DNA of 64,000 nt, taken from NCBI GenBank assembly GCA_963794605.1, contig CAWCEN010000004.1:372001-436000 (forward strand), given 5' to 3'. Of the stretch, positions 54,046 through 62,231 are shown piece by piece. The notes under the pieces were generated by a model that saw nothing but the letters and a program-made list of their open reading frames with translations, was not told the DNA's origin and searched no databases. A program made the translations under genes and the position numbers. This DNA is from VAXT01 sp963794605. GTDB taxonomy: Bacteria > Actinomycetota > Thermoleophilia > Gaiellales > Gaiellaceae. Numbering within the stretch: position 1 is the first letter of the stretch; each line of letters opens with the position of its first letter.

Positions 54046-54428
54046 GCGACCCGATCGGGCGTGACCCGCACGATCACCCTGCGCTCGCCCGGCCGGTGGC
54101 TCTGGAACTTCGGATTGCCGGTGTACTTCTCGGACAGCTTGTCGATGTGCCGATCGGCCGCCTCGCCTTCCTCGAGCTGGACCGTGCCGGTCACCGTCAC
54201 GTAGTCGTACGGATCTTCCTGCGAGTAGACCTCGATCGTGACTCTCGGGTCACGGAGCATGTGGTGCCACTTCGCGCGGCCGGTCGCGGTGTTGAAGACG
54301 ACGTGCTCGCCGTCGTAGTCGATCCAGACGGGCGTCACGTGCGGCGTCCCATCGGACCGTATCGTCGCCACGGCGCCGAAGTTCTTGCCCAGGAAGAGCT
54401 CTGCCTGCTTCTCGGTGAGCCTGGCCAC
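54042..54428 (-). CDS. PPOX-class, probably F420-dependent protein
   Basis: A 128-residue split-beta-barrel protein of the pyridoxamine-phosphate-oxidase-like superfamily. It contains GAVATIRSDGTPHVTPVWIDYDG and YDYVTVTGTVQLEEG, typical of actinobacterial PPOX proteins that bind deazaflavin F420. The catalytic role, reductase or other, is unknown. It starts with an ATG and its TGA stop overlaps the TTG start of the HMG-CoA lyase gene. F420 use itself is not proven by sequence. Confidence 0.85.
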   Translation of the reverse strand: MARLTEKQAELFLGKNFGAVATIRSDGTPHVTPVWIDYDGEHVVFNTATGRAKWHHMLRDPRVTIEVYSQEDPYDYVTVTGTVQLEEGEAADRHIDKLSEKYTGNPKFQSHRPGERRVIVRVTPDRVA

Positions 54429-54450
54429 GCTTGACGTAGGCTACCGAGCG

Positions 54451-55539
54451 ATGACTCCGGCGATCCTGGTCGGCACGCGCAAGGGGCTCTTCGTCCTGAA
54501 GGGCGACGACGCCCGCCGCGACTGGGCGCTCGAGGGCCCGTACCTAGCCGGCTGGGACGTGTTCCACGCGATGACCCACGACGGGTCGATGTACGCCGCG
54601 GCGAACCACGGCGTCTACGGTGCGACCGTCCAGCGCTCCGACGACGGCGGCAAGACGTGGGAACGGAGCGAGGAGCTCGGCCTGCCCGAAGATCACGAGC
54701 TCACGCTCGAGAAGACATGGCACCTCGAACCAGGCCCGAACGGGACGCTGTGGCTCGGCGGCGCGCCCGGCGTCCTCTTCCGCTCGGCGGACCGCGGCGA
54801 GAGCTGGGAGCCCGTCACGAGCCTGATCGACCATCCGACGCGTGAGCGTTGGAATCCCGGTGCCGGCGGAATGTGCACGCACTCGATCCAGTTCGACCCC
54901 GAGAACGACCAAACGATGTACGTGGGCATCTCTGCGGCAGGCGTCTTCCGCAGCGAAGACGGCGGCGATTCCTGGACGCCCGCGAACAAGGGAACGGCCG
55001 CCGATTTCATGCCCGACGACACGTTCCCCGAGCTTGGCCAATGCGTCCACAAGGTCCTCGTCCACCCCGCGAAGCCCGAGCGCCTCTGGCAGCAGAACCA
55101 CTGCGGGGTCTACCGGTCGGATGACCGTGGCGAGAGCTGGGAACGGCTCGAGGACAACGGCCTTCCGAGCAGCTTCGGCTTTCCGATCGCGATCCATCAC
55201 CGCGACCCGGACGTGGCATTCGTGATCCCGGAGGACTCGGCCCGCGGCTCGGCGGGCGAGGTCGGCGGCGGGGACCGGGTCACGTCGGACGGCCGCCTCG
55301 GCGTCTACCGCACCCAGGACGCCGGCAAGAGCTGGGAGCTGGCCTCGAACGGCCTTCCGGAACATGCGTGGGTCGAGGTTCTCCGGGAAGGAATGTCGTC
55401 TGATCGGCTCGACCCGGTCGGGATCTACTTCGGCACGAAGAGCGGCTCGGTCTTCGTCTCCCCGAACGAGGGGGACGAGTGGATCGAGGCGGCGCGGCAC
55501 CTGCCTGCCGTGCTGTCGGTCGAATACGCGGAGTGGTAA
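54451..55539 (+). CDS. BNR-repeat sialidase-like beta-propeller protein
   Basis: A 362-residue protein built of BNR-type repeats: RSDDGGKTWERS, RSADRGESWEPV, RSEDGGDSWTPA, RSDDRGESWERL and RTQDAGKSWELA, at least five copies of S-x-D-x-G-x-S/T-W, giving a six- or seven-bladed propeller. No signal peptide is visible, so it is probably cytoplasmic, unlike secreted sialidases. The ATG at 54451 is preferred over the 22-residue longer frame. Its stop overlaps the MoaD-like gene start. The pairing suggests that the two products work together. Confidence 0.85.
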   Translation: MTPAILVGTRKGLFVLKGDDARRDWALEGPYLAGWDVFHAMTHDGSMYAAANHGVYGATVQRSDDGGKTWERSEELGLPEDHELTLEKTWHLEPGPNGTLWLGGAPGVLFRSADRGESWEPVTSLIDHPTRERWNPGAGGMCTHSIQFDPENDQTMYVGISAAGVFRSEDGGDSWTPANKGTAADFMPDDTFPELGQCVHKVLVHPAKPERLWQQNHCGVYRSDDRGESWERLEDNGLPSSFGFPIAIHHRDPDVAFVIPEDSARGSAGEVGGGDRVTSDGRLGVYRTQDAGKSWELASNGLPEHAWVEVLREGMSSDRLDPVGIYFGTKSGSVFVSPNEGDEWIEAARHLPAVLSVEYAEW

Positions 55540-55790
55540 CCGTCTTGCTCCCAGGGCTGCTCGCCGACCAGGCGGGAGGCCGGAAGGAGTTCCAGGTGGA
55601 GGCGCCGACGGTCGGCGCCGCCCTCCGTGCCCTGCCCGTGCGCGACCTGCTGTTCAACGAGCGAAACGAGCTGCGCCCGCTCGTGAACGTCTACGTGGAC
55701 GGGGAGGACATCCGCGGCACGAGCGGCGTCGACACCGAGGTCGGCGGCGGCCAGACGATTCGAGTCGTGGCGGCAGTAGCCGGGGGTTAG
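55533..55790 (+). CDS. MoaD/ThiS-like ubiquitin-fold sulfur carrier
   Basis: An 85-residue protein with the beta-grasp pattern and the key C-terminal diglycine (VVAAVAGG). Its core reads VEAPTVGAALRALP, FNERNELRPLVNVYVDGEDI and GGGQTIRVVAAV. In MoaD and ThiS the final Gly is adenylated by an E1-like partner and converted to a thiocarboxylate. No E1 gene or molybdopterin pathway is nearby. It starts at a GTG overlapping the propeller stop, so the two are coexpressed. It could be a carrier for cofactor or thiolation chemistry rather than molybdopterin. Confidence 0.82.
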   Translation: MVTVLLPGLLADQAGGRKEFQVEAPTVGAALRALPVRDLLFNERNELRPLVNVYVDGEDIRGTSGVDTEVGGGQTIRVVAAVAGG

Positions 55791-56722
55791 GCGATTGCGA
55801 CCATGCGGTCGATCGCGCCGCGTGCGCGTGCCGCGATCTCTGGCTCGACCGTGACGACGTGCTTCCAGTCGCGAAGCGAATCGCGCAGCTTCTCGAGCGT
55901 GATCATCTTCATGTACTTGCAGATCGCCTTCTCGGAGATCGCCTCGAATCGCTTCTCGGGCGCCTCCTTGTTCAGGCGGTGCAGGATCCCGGTCTCGGTC
56001 GCGACGAGGAACCGCTTCTTCGGCGACGACTTCGCGAAGTTGATCATTCCCTCGGTCGAGAGGATGTGCGTGCGCTCGTTCCCGAAGGCCATGCACTGGC
56101 TCGCGCAGCCGCACTCGGGGTGCACGAGCAACTCGGCGTCCGGCGCCTCGTCCTGCCAGCGCTCGATGTCGGCCGGCCGGATGCCCGCGTGCACGTGGCA
56201 CTCGCCCATCCAGATCTTCAGCTTGCGCCCCGTTGTGCGCTCGAGCCACACGCCGAGGAAGAGGTCGGGCAGGAACAGGATCTCGCGGTCCTCGGGGATC
56301 GCCTCGATCACGGCCTTCGCGTTGCCCGACGTGCAGCAGTAGTCGCTCTCCGCCTTCACCTCGGCGGTCGTGTTCACATACGAGACGACGACCGCACCCG
56401 GATGCTCCGCCTTCCAGGCCCGCAGCTGGTCGGCGGTGATCGACGCGGCCAGCGAGCAACCGGCGTCGAGGTCCGGGATCAGCACGGTCTTGTCGGGCGC
56501 GAGGATCGAGGCCGTTTCGGCCATGAAGTGGACGCCGCAGAAGACGATCGCCTCCGCGTCCGTTGCAGCAGCCTCGCGGGACAGACCCAGCGAGTCGCCG
56601 ACGAAATCGGCCACGTCCTGCACCTCGGGTACCTGGTAGTTGTGGGCGAGGATCACGGCCTCGCGCTCGGCGGCGAGGGCGCGGACTTCCTCCTGGAGCG
56701 TCGAGATCTCCGCAGTCGTCAT
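55787..56722 (-). CDS. nadA: Quinolinate synthase
   Basis: A 311-residue NadA that condenses iminoaspartate with dihydroxyacetone phosphate to quinolinate on a 4Fe-4S cluster. Cluster cysteines are in FCGVHFMAETA near 83, SDYCCTSGNAKAV near 129, and VHPECGCASQCMAFG near 208. LAHNYQVPEVQDVADFVGDS marks the substrate site. The ATG at 56722 overlaps the nadC stop by four bases. Its stop overlaps the convergent MoaD-like gene stop. It is the last gene of the nadBCA operon. Confidence 0.96.
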   Translation of the reverse strand: MTTAEISTLQEEVRALAAEREAVILAHNYQVPEVQDVADFVGDSLGLSREAAATDAEAIVFCGVHFMAETASILAPDKTVLIPDLDAGCSLAASITADQLRAWKAEHPGAVVVSYVNTTAEVKAESDYCCTSGNAKAVIEAIPEDREILFLPDLFLGVWLERTTGRKLKIWMGECHVHAGIRPADIERWQDEAPDAELLVHPECGCASQCMAFGNERTHILSTEGMINFAKSSPKKRFLVATETGILHRLNKEAPEKRFEAISEKAICKYMKMITLEKLRDSLRDWKHVVTVEPEIAARARGAIDRMVAIA

Positions 56723-57555
56723 TCCAACTCCAGTGAGACGTCGAGGGAGCGGGCCGAATGGGTCAGCGCGCCGACCGAGACGAAGTCGACGCCTGTCTCG
56801 GCGATTTCACGCACGGTTTCGAGCGAGACACCGCCAGAGGCCTCGAGCGTCGCCCTGCCGGCGACGAGCGCGACGGCTTCGCGCATGAGGGCCGGGGGCA
56901 TGTTGTCGAGCAGGATCTGTTCTGCGCCTGCGGCGAGCGCTTCGCGCACGTCCTCGAGGGTCTCGGCCTCGACCTCGATCGGAAGGCCGTTTCCGGCCGC
57001 GCGCAGCAGCTCGACGGCCGGCCGGACACCGCCCGCTGCGCGCAGGTGGTTGTCCTTGACCAGGATTCCGTCGTCGAGGCCGAAGCGGTGGTTTCGCCCG
57101 CCCCCGCAACGCACGGCGTACTTCTCGAGCGCACGCAGTCCCGGCGTCGTCTTGCGCGTGTCGAGGATCTCCGCGCCGGTGCCGTCGATCGCGTCGACGA
57201 AGCGGCGTGTCAGCGTGGCGATTCCGCAGAGGCGGCCGAGGAGGTTGAGCGCGGTGCGCTCGCCGGTCAGCACGCCTCGCGTACGGCCTGAGATGCGAGC
57301 GAGGTCGGTGGGCTGCTCGAACCGGTCCCCGTCCGAGGCGGTCGGCTCGAACGAGACGCTCGGCTCGAGAGCGCGGAAGACGGCTTCGACCGCGGGCAGA
57401 CCGCAGACGACACCCGGCTCCTTGAGCAGCAGCCGGCCCGTGCACGTCGCGTCCGCGGCGACCGTGGCCTCCGTCGTCACGTCTCCGCGGCCCACGTCCT
57501 CGGCGAGCGCGGCGAGCGCGATGCGCTCGAGATCGAGCTCTTGAGCTACGACCAT
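56719..57555 (-). CDS. nadC: Quinolinate phosphoribosyltransferase
   Basis: A 278-residue NadC forming nicotinate mononucleotide from quinolinate and PRPP with loss of CO2. Motifs are EDVGRGDVTTEA, LNLLGRLCGIATLT, the DTRKTTPGLRALEKYAVRCGG catalytic stretch with GGRNHR, VKDNH, and the GGVSLETVREIAETGVDFVSVG phosphate loop. The ATG at 57555 starts ten bases before the end of nadB; the longer frames read back through nadB. The stop overlaps the nadA start. Confidence 0.96.
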   Translation of the reverse strand: MVVAQELDLERIALAALAEDVGRGDVTTEATVAADATCTGRLLLKEPGVVCGLPAVEAVFRALEPSVSFEPTASDGDRFEQPTDLARISGRTRGVLTGERTALNLLGRLCGIATLTRRFVDAIDGTGAEILDTRKTTPGLRALEKYAVRCGGGRNHRFGLDDGILVKDNHLRAAGGVRPAVELLRAAGNGLPIEVEAETLEDVREALAAGAEQILLDNMPPALMREAVALVAGRATLEASGGVSLETVREIAETGVDFVSVGALTHSARSLDVSLELE

Positions 57556-58955
57556 CGCTCGAGCACGGGCTCTTGCCCCGGTCGGTGGACGACGTGGCCG
57601 GCGAGCTGCGGATCCTCGTTCGGACGGTCGGCGCGGAAGTGGGCGCCTCTGCTCTCCGTGCGCGCAAGCGCGCTCTCGGCGATCAGCCTGGTCAGCACGT
57701 GCGGCGTGCGGCGGAGGCGCTCGAGCCCGACTGCGTCGCGGACGAGGCCCGCGTCCTGCCACAGCGCACGGCGAATCTCAGGCGTGACCGTTTCCAGCGG
57801 CTGGGAGGGCGGTGGCGTATCGAGCCGGGCCGGCAGATCCGGCTCTCCGAGCGCGGCAAGTGCGGCCCGCCGCCCGAAGACGAGGCACTCGAGCAGTGAG
57901 TTCGACGCGAGCCGGTTGGCCCCGTGGACCCCCGTGCACGCACACTCGCCGGCCGCGAAGAGCCCCGGAAGCTCGGTGCGCCCGTCGAGGTCGGTGACGA
58001 CGCCGCCCATCGTGTAGTGGGCCGCAGGAGCCACGGGAATCGGCTCGACGGCCGGGTCGAACCCGGCATCCTCGAGCGAGCCGATCACCGATGGGAACCT
58101 GTCCCGGTCGACCGGCCGAAGGTCGAGCAGCGCCGTGCCGCGCGCGCCGATCTCGCGTGCGACGACGTCGCGCGGGGCGAGCTCGTCCGTGAAGCGGTGG
58201 CCGCTGTCGTCGAGCAGGAGCGCGCCTGCACCGCGCAGGGCCTCGCTGAGGAGGACGCTCGAGCCGCGGAGAGCTGTCGGATGGAACTGGACGAACTCGA
58301 GGTCGGCGACTCCAGCCCCGGCGCGGTAGGCCATCGCGATCCCGTCGCCGACCGCGCCCGTCGGGTTCGTCGTCCGCTCCCAGAGCGCCGCTGCGCCTCC
58401 GGTCGCGAGCAGCGTCGCGTGCGCCGTGATCGCGCCGGTGTCCGTTGTGATCCCGGCACAGCGTGAGCCCGTCGACCAGAGAGAGAGCGCCTGACCTTGC
58501 CGGACCGAGATCCGCGGGTGGTCGAGGACGCGCTCGGCGAGCGCGTGCGCGACCTGACGCCCCGTCGCGGCGCCGCCCGCGTGCACGACCCGCGCGCGCG
58601 AGTGTCCGCCCTCGAGGCCGAGGCCTGGGTCGAACTCGACCCCCAGGTCGGCGAGGTCGGCGACGCGCGCGGGCGCTTCGCTCGTCAGGACCGAGACCGC
58701 ACTCGGACGGCTGAGCCCACGGCCCGCGGCAAGCGTGTCCTCTGCGTGCAGCGCGGGATCGTCGTCCGGCCCGATCGCCGCGGCGACTCCACCCTGCGCC
58801 AGGTAGCTCGCCGTCGTCTTGATCGGCCCCTTCGTCAGGACGACGACGTCGGCCTCGTTCGCGGCGCAGAGGGCGGCAGAAAAACCGGCGACGCCTCCGC
58901 CGACGACGAGGAGATCGCACTGAGCTTCTGGTGGTCGCCGTCTCACGTTTCGCAT
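57546..58955 (-). CDS. nadB: L-aspartate oxidase
   Basis: A 469-residue FAD enzyme that oxidises aspartate to iminoaspartate, the first step of bacterial NAD synthesis. The FAD-binding start is DLLVVGGGVAGFSAALCAA, followed by SYLAQGGVAAAIGPDD, FVQFHPTAL and the C-terminal HTMGG-like AHYTMGGVVTD and GEYACTGVHGANRLASNSL-type GECACTGVHGANRLASNSL block. It is shorter than E. coli NadB (about 540), mainly after residue 440. The ATG at 58955 is 37 bp from the divergent nrtR start; the gap holds the operator. It leads the nadBCA operon. Confidence 0.95.
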   Translation of the reverse strand: MRNVRRRPPEAQCDLLVVGGGVAGFSAALCAANEADVVVLTKGPIKTTASYLAQGGVAAAIGPDDDPALHAEDTLAAGRGLSRPSAVSVLTSEAPARVADLADLGVEFDPGLGLEGGHSRARVVHAGGAATGRQVAHALAERVLDHPRISVRQGQALSLWSTGSRCAGITTDTGAITAHATLLATGGAAALWERTTNPTGAVGDGIAMAYRAGAGVADLEFVQFHPTALRGSSVLLSEALRGAGALLLDDSGHRFTDELAPRDVVAREIGARGTALLDLRPVDRDRFPSVIGSLEDAGFDPAVEPIPVAPAAHYTMGGVVTDLDGRTELPGLFAAGECACTGVHGANRLASNSLLECLVFGRRAALAALGEPDLPARLDTPPPSQPLETVTPEIRRALWQDAGLVRDAVGLERLRRTPHVLTRLIAESALARTESRGAHFRADRPNEDPQLAGHVVHRPGQEPVLERWS

Positions 58956-58965
58956 CTGCCTCTGC

Positions 58966-58992
58966 TAGTTTTCGCCTCAGAGTCGATAACTA
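58966..58992. promoter_or_regulatory. NrtR operator between nadB and nrtR
   Basis: TAGTTTTCG-N9-CGATAACTA, nine-base arms with one mismatch, centred between the nadB and nrtR starts and reaching the A of the nrtR ATG. The TAGT...ACTA ends match my recollection of actinobacterial NrtR sites. A second related copy (TCAGGGTCGAAAAC versus TCAGAGTCGATAAC) lies 37 bp to the right, inside nrtR. It should repress both nadBCA and nrtR. Confidence 0.7.
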
Positions 58993-59699
58993 TGCCGGAG
59001 TCTACCAGAGTTTCCGCTTCAGGGTCGAAAACGTCCGCCCACGTGACGCTGGCGGTCGTCTTTCAGGTGCGCGCGGGTCAGCTGCAGGCGCTGCTCTGGC
59101 AGCGTGCAAAGGACCCCGAGGCCGGCGCGTGGTCCCTCCCGGGCGGCTACCTCGACCCGGACGAGACGCTCGAGGAATCCATCCGCCGGCACCTGGCCGC
59201 CAAGGTGGACGTCCGCGAGCTGTCGCACCTCGAGCAGCTCGGTACGCTCAGCGAGCCGGCCCGTCACCCGCGTGAGCGTCAGCTCGCAACCGCCTACCTC
59301 GGAGTCGTCCCGCTCGGCGTCGACCCCGCCCTGCCCGCGGACACGAACTGGCACTCGGTCGACCGGCTGCCGAAGCTGGCGTTCGACCACCGGGAGATCA
59401 CGCTCGTCGGCCGCGAGCGCCTGCGCGCGAAGCTCTCGTATACGAACATCGGTTTCGCCCTCGCGCCGGAGACCTTCACGCTCAGCGAGCTGCGCGACAT
59501 CTACGCGGCGGCGCTCGGGCACGACGTCTCGGCGACGAACCTGCAGCGGGTTCTGGTCAGGCGCGGGGTTCTCGAGGCGACGGGCAAGCGCCGCGAGTCG
59601 GGACGGACCGGCGGACGGCCGGCCGCGCTCTTCCGGTTCAGCACTCCAGAGCTCGAGGTCACGGACCAGTTCGCCGTGCTCCGGCCGCCGGAACACTGA
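58992..59699 (+). CDS. nrtR: Nudix-related transcriptional regulator NrtR
   Basis: A 235-residue protein with an N-terminal Nudix-like domain and a C-terminal winged helix. The Nudix box region reads GGYLDPDETLEESIRRHLAAK, in which the R-E-x-x-E-E core is degenerate, so it senses rather than hydrolyses ADP-ribose. The winged helix includes FTLSELRDIYAAALGHDVSATNLQRVLVRRGVLE. ADP-ribose binding should lift repression of NAD synthesis genes, here the divergent nadBCA. The ATG at 58992 is at the edge of the operator, so the message may have almost no leader. A terminator follows. Confidence 0.93.
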   Translation: MPESTRVSASGSKTSAHVTLAVVFQVRAGQLQALLWQRAKDPEAGAWSLPGGYLDPDETLEESIRRHLAAKVDVRELSHLEQLGTLSEPARHPRERQLATAYLGVVPLGVDPALPADTNWHSVDRLPKLAFDHREITLVGRERLRAKLSYTNIGFALAPETFTLSELRDIYAAALGHDVSATNLQRVLVRRGVLEATGKRRESGRTGGRPAALFRFSTPELEVTDQFAVLRPPEH

Positions 59700-59725
59700 G
59701 CGGGGCGCCTCTCGGCGCCCCGCTC
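59698..59725 (+). terminator. Terminator of nrtR
   Basis: Perfect 12-base arms GAGCGGGGCGCC / GGCGCCCCGCTC with loop TCTC, beginning in the nrtR stop codon. No long T-run. The 148 bases that follow up to the diguanylate cyclase stop (59726-59873) show no gene I would support. Confidence 0.7.
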
Positions 59726-59873
59726 GATCACTCGCTCGTCTCTCTGATTAGCGTCGGCCGATCGCCAGCCTGACCGGGAAGTTCCGGCGCTTGATCGTGC
59801 CGGGCCGCCGCGGGAAACGGCAAGCAACCAACGCTCCTCCTACAGCCGCGAGCGCATGTGAGGGAGCAGGCGC

Positions 59874-61445
59874 TTACAAGTTGACGGAGCTCAGGTCGCC
59901 CGGCGGGGTGTCGTTGGCAGCGACCAGGCAGTCGCGGCCCATCCGCTTCGCCTCGTAGAGCGCCGCGTCCGCGCGGCCGACGAGCTCCTCGGCCGTCTCG
60001 CGCCCGTTCCAGCACACGACTCCTGCGGAAACCGTCTGATCCCCGGGCATTGCGGCGCGGAGGCGCTCAACGATGTCCCTCGCGTTCTCGAGCCGGCAGC
60101 CCGGTAGCGCGACGCTGAACTCGTCGCCGCCGTAGCGGGCCAGCGTGTCGCTGGCACGGAGCTCTCGCACCCAGGCGGAGGCGCTCTGCTTGAGCAGCCG
60201 GTCGCCCGACTGGTGGCCGCGCTGGTCGTTGTAGGTCTTGAAGAAGTCGAGGTCGAGCATGGCGACGCAGAGCGGGTCGCCGTTCCGCCGGGACCGGGCC
60301 AGCTCGCGAGGCAGCTGCTCCTCCCACCCACGTCGGTTGAGCAGGCCGGTCAGGTCGTCGGTGCGCGCGACCTCCTCGAGCCGCGCGAGCAGATCGGAGC
60401 GCTCGAGCGTCATCGCTGTCTCCGCGGCGAGCATCCGCATCGAGGCGACGATCCGGCTCGATTCGTCGACCTGACGGTTCCAGCCGACGACGAGCACTGC
60501 GACCGCCTCCTCGTTGCGCAGAACGGGCTCGAAATGCATCGAGACAGCGCCCGTCACCATCACGATCCGCTGCGAGATCCGACGTCGTCGCGCGCATCGC
60601 TCGACGAAGAGCGGCTTCTTCGAGAGGAACACCGAGCCGGCACCCGAGTTTTCGTCGCTAGGCGGCACACTCAGCGGCGGTCCGCCCTCGAGCCCGTGGC
60701 TCGCGCTCATCACGAGTTCGCCGTCGGGACTGCGCTCCATGAGCTTGGCGAAGCGCGCGCCGGTGACCGTGCAGGCGGCGGAGCAGATGATCTCGCGCGC
60801 CACCTTGGCATCGGTCGTCCGCGCCAGCTCGCGGGTCGCCTCCGTGACCGCGGCCATGCTGACGACGAGCTTCCGCGTCTCTTCCTGGCTGACCTGGAGC
60901 TCCTCCGCTCGGCGCAGGTTCTCCTCGGCTCGCTTCCGCTGCTCGCGCACGAGCGACTGCACCGTGAAGCCGATGATCGGCGCGACGCAGAGCCAGACCA
61001 GCACCCGGGTCCACTCGCTCGGTGGGTAGTCGGGTGAGCCGAAGAGGACGACCGGCACGACGAATACCGCTGCGAGCCCCGCGAATCCAACCGCGAGCTG
61101 CTGCGGGCTGCCGTAGAGAGCGAGCCAGAAGATCGGCAGCATGAAGAGCGTCGCATAGGCCGAGGAACCGCCGCCGTCTGCCTCGCGCAGGAGCGCGATG
61201 ACGAGCAGGTATGCGAGCGGCGGGAGAACCGCGGCCATCGCCCCCAGTCGGCGCCAGGGGACGATCAGCACGGAGACGAGGATGATGACGTTCAGCGCGA
61301 CGGCCGGGACGAACGCGTTCGAATCCTCGCCGTGCGGCGGAAGCGGATAGATGATCAGCGCGAGCCACATCGCACCGACGAACGGCGCCGCTCGGCGGAG
61401 CAGACCGGTTCGGTCGAAGGCCTGGAATGTGGACTCGTCGCCCAT
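59874..61445 (-). CDS. Membrane GAF-GGDEF diguanylate cyclase
   Basis: A 523-residue protein. Four to six membrane helices fill the first 165 residues, then a coiled helix (about 165-215), a GAF-like domain (about 215-350) and a GGDEF domain (about 350-510). The catalytic motif is YGGDEF and an inhibitory-site RASD lies five residues before it, so the enzyme should make c-di-GMP and be subject to product inhibition. The GAF domain with KKPLFVERCARRRR could sense a small ligand. No c-di-GMP effector or phosphodiesterase is nearby. The start is an ATG at 61445. Confidence 0.92.
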   Translation of the reverse strand: MGDESTFQAFDRTGLLRRAAPFVGAMWLALIIYPLPPHGEDSNAFVPAVALNVIILVSVLIVPWRRLGAMAAVLPPLAYLLVIALLREADGGGSSAYATLFMLPIFWLALYGSPQQLAVGFAGLAAVFVVPVVLFGSPDYPPSEWTRVLVWLCVAPIIGFTVQSLVREQRKRAEENLRRAEELQVSQEETRKLVVSMAAVTEATRELARTTDAKVAREIICSAACTVTGARFAKLMERSPDGELVMSASHGLEGGPPLSVPPSDENSGAGSVFLSKKPLFVERCARRRRISQRIVMVTGAVSMHFEPVLRNEEAVAVLVVGWNRQVDESSRIVASMRMLAAETAMTLERSDLLARLEEVARTDDLTGLLNRRGWEEQLPRELARSRRNGDPLCVAMLDLDFFKTYNDQRGHQSGDRLLKQSASAWVRELRASDTLARYGGDEFSVALPGCRLENARDIVERLRAAMPGDQTVSAGVVCWNGRETAEELVGRADAALYEAKRMGRDCLVAANDTPPGDLSSVNL

Positions 61446-61492
61446 GATGGAAGGCCGCGTTACGAAGTGGTGTCGGCAGCAAGAGGCCGGAA

Positions 61493-62215
61493 CTAGAGAG
61501 TCCAGAGCAGGTACTCGCCCGCGTCGTGCTCTCGTGCCTTCCCCTCGGCGCCCAGGCGGTCGAGAGCCGCGGCGGCTTGCTTTCGGGTGCTGCCGATGAC
61601 TGCCGCGACGTCGGCGGCCGAGACTTCACGTGCCGACCGCAGGATCCTCTCGGCGAGGATCGCACGGGCGTCGTCCGGGCCTGGGAGCGTCCTCAGTCGA
61701 TTGCCGTAGCGCCTCGGCAGGATGTCGAGGACGATCGAGGGCCAGCCCTGCTCGTGCTCCTGCCGCCCCGCGGCCGTGACGACGAGGCGCCGCTGCAGCC
61801 GCGCAGCGGCAGAGCTCACGCGCTTCCGCTCGTGGCCGGCGAGGCTCGGCAGCTCCGCGCTGCTGGTGGGACCCGACTCGAGCAACGCTTCGGCCACGTT
61901 CCGCTCGACGGGCGAGAGGTCTTCGTCGCGGAAGTCCTCGGGCCGCCCGGCCCGGCCCGTGAGCGCGTAGAGAACGGGTAGGAGCTCGAGCGAGACGAAC
62001 GACGCCCGGCCGCCGAGATGCTTCCCCGCGCAGACGAGCCTTCGGTCCGGCAGCTCGTCCTTCCACCCCCAGACGAGCGCGACGTCCGGGGCGAAGTCGC
62101 GGTCGACGACCGGCTTGCCCGTGGCCGCCTCCCAGAGCGACGGCAGCACGAGGTCGTCGGTCGGAAAGAGCGCGGCGAGCCCGACCCGGTCGACCCAGGC
62201 GGCCGCGCCGCGAAT
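61493..62215 (-). CDS. AlkZ-related winged-helix protein, apparent ATT start
   Basis: A protein of about 240 residues related to the AlkZ/YcaQ DNA glycosylase-like group, with LPSLWEAATGKPVVDRDFAPDVALVWGWKDELPDRR near the N terminus and a winged-helix-like C-terminal part (ERNVAEALLESGPTSSAELPSL, DDARAILAERILRSAREVS). Homology-like sequence (RGAAAWVDRVGLAALFPTDDL) extends upstream of the first standard start, a GTG at 62149, and the frame back to its upstream stop has no ATG, GTG or TTG. An ATT at 62215 is preceded by GGAGG with nine-base spacing and is my choice. The family is linked to DNA repair, but the role here is unproven. Confidence 0.7.
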   Translation of the reverse strand: MRGAAAWVDRVGLAALFPTDDLVLPSLWEAATGKPVVDRDFAPDVALVWGWKDELPDRRLVCAGKHLGGRASFVSLELLPVLYALTGRAGRPEDFRDEDLSPVERNVAEALLESGPTSSAELPSLAGHERKRVSSAAARLQRRLVVTAAGRQEHEQGWPSIVLDILPRRYGNRLRTLPGPDDARAILAERILRSAREVSAADVAAVIGSTRKQAAAALDRLGAEGKAREHDAGEYLLWTL

Positions 62216-62231
62216 CGTGGCGATCCTCCGC

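Noticed and set aside
59726..59873. c-di-GMP riboswitch or small gene after the nrtR terminator
   Set aside because: No GEMM-type consensus was found on either strand. A minus-strand frame ending PELPGQAGDRPTLIRETSE looks protein-like but is out of any context and lacks a start.
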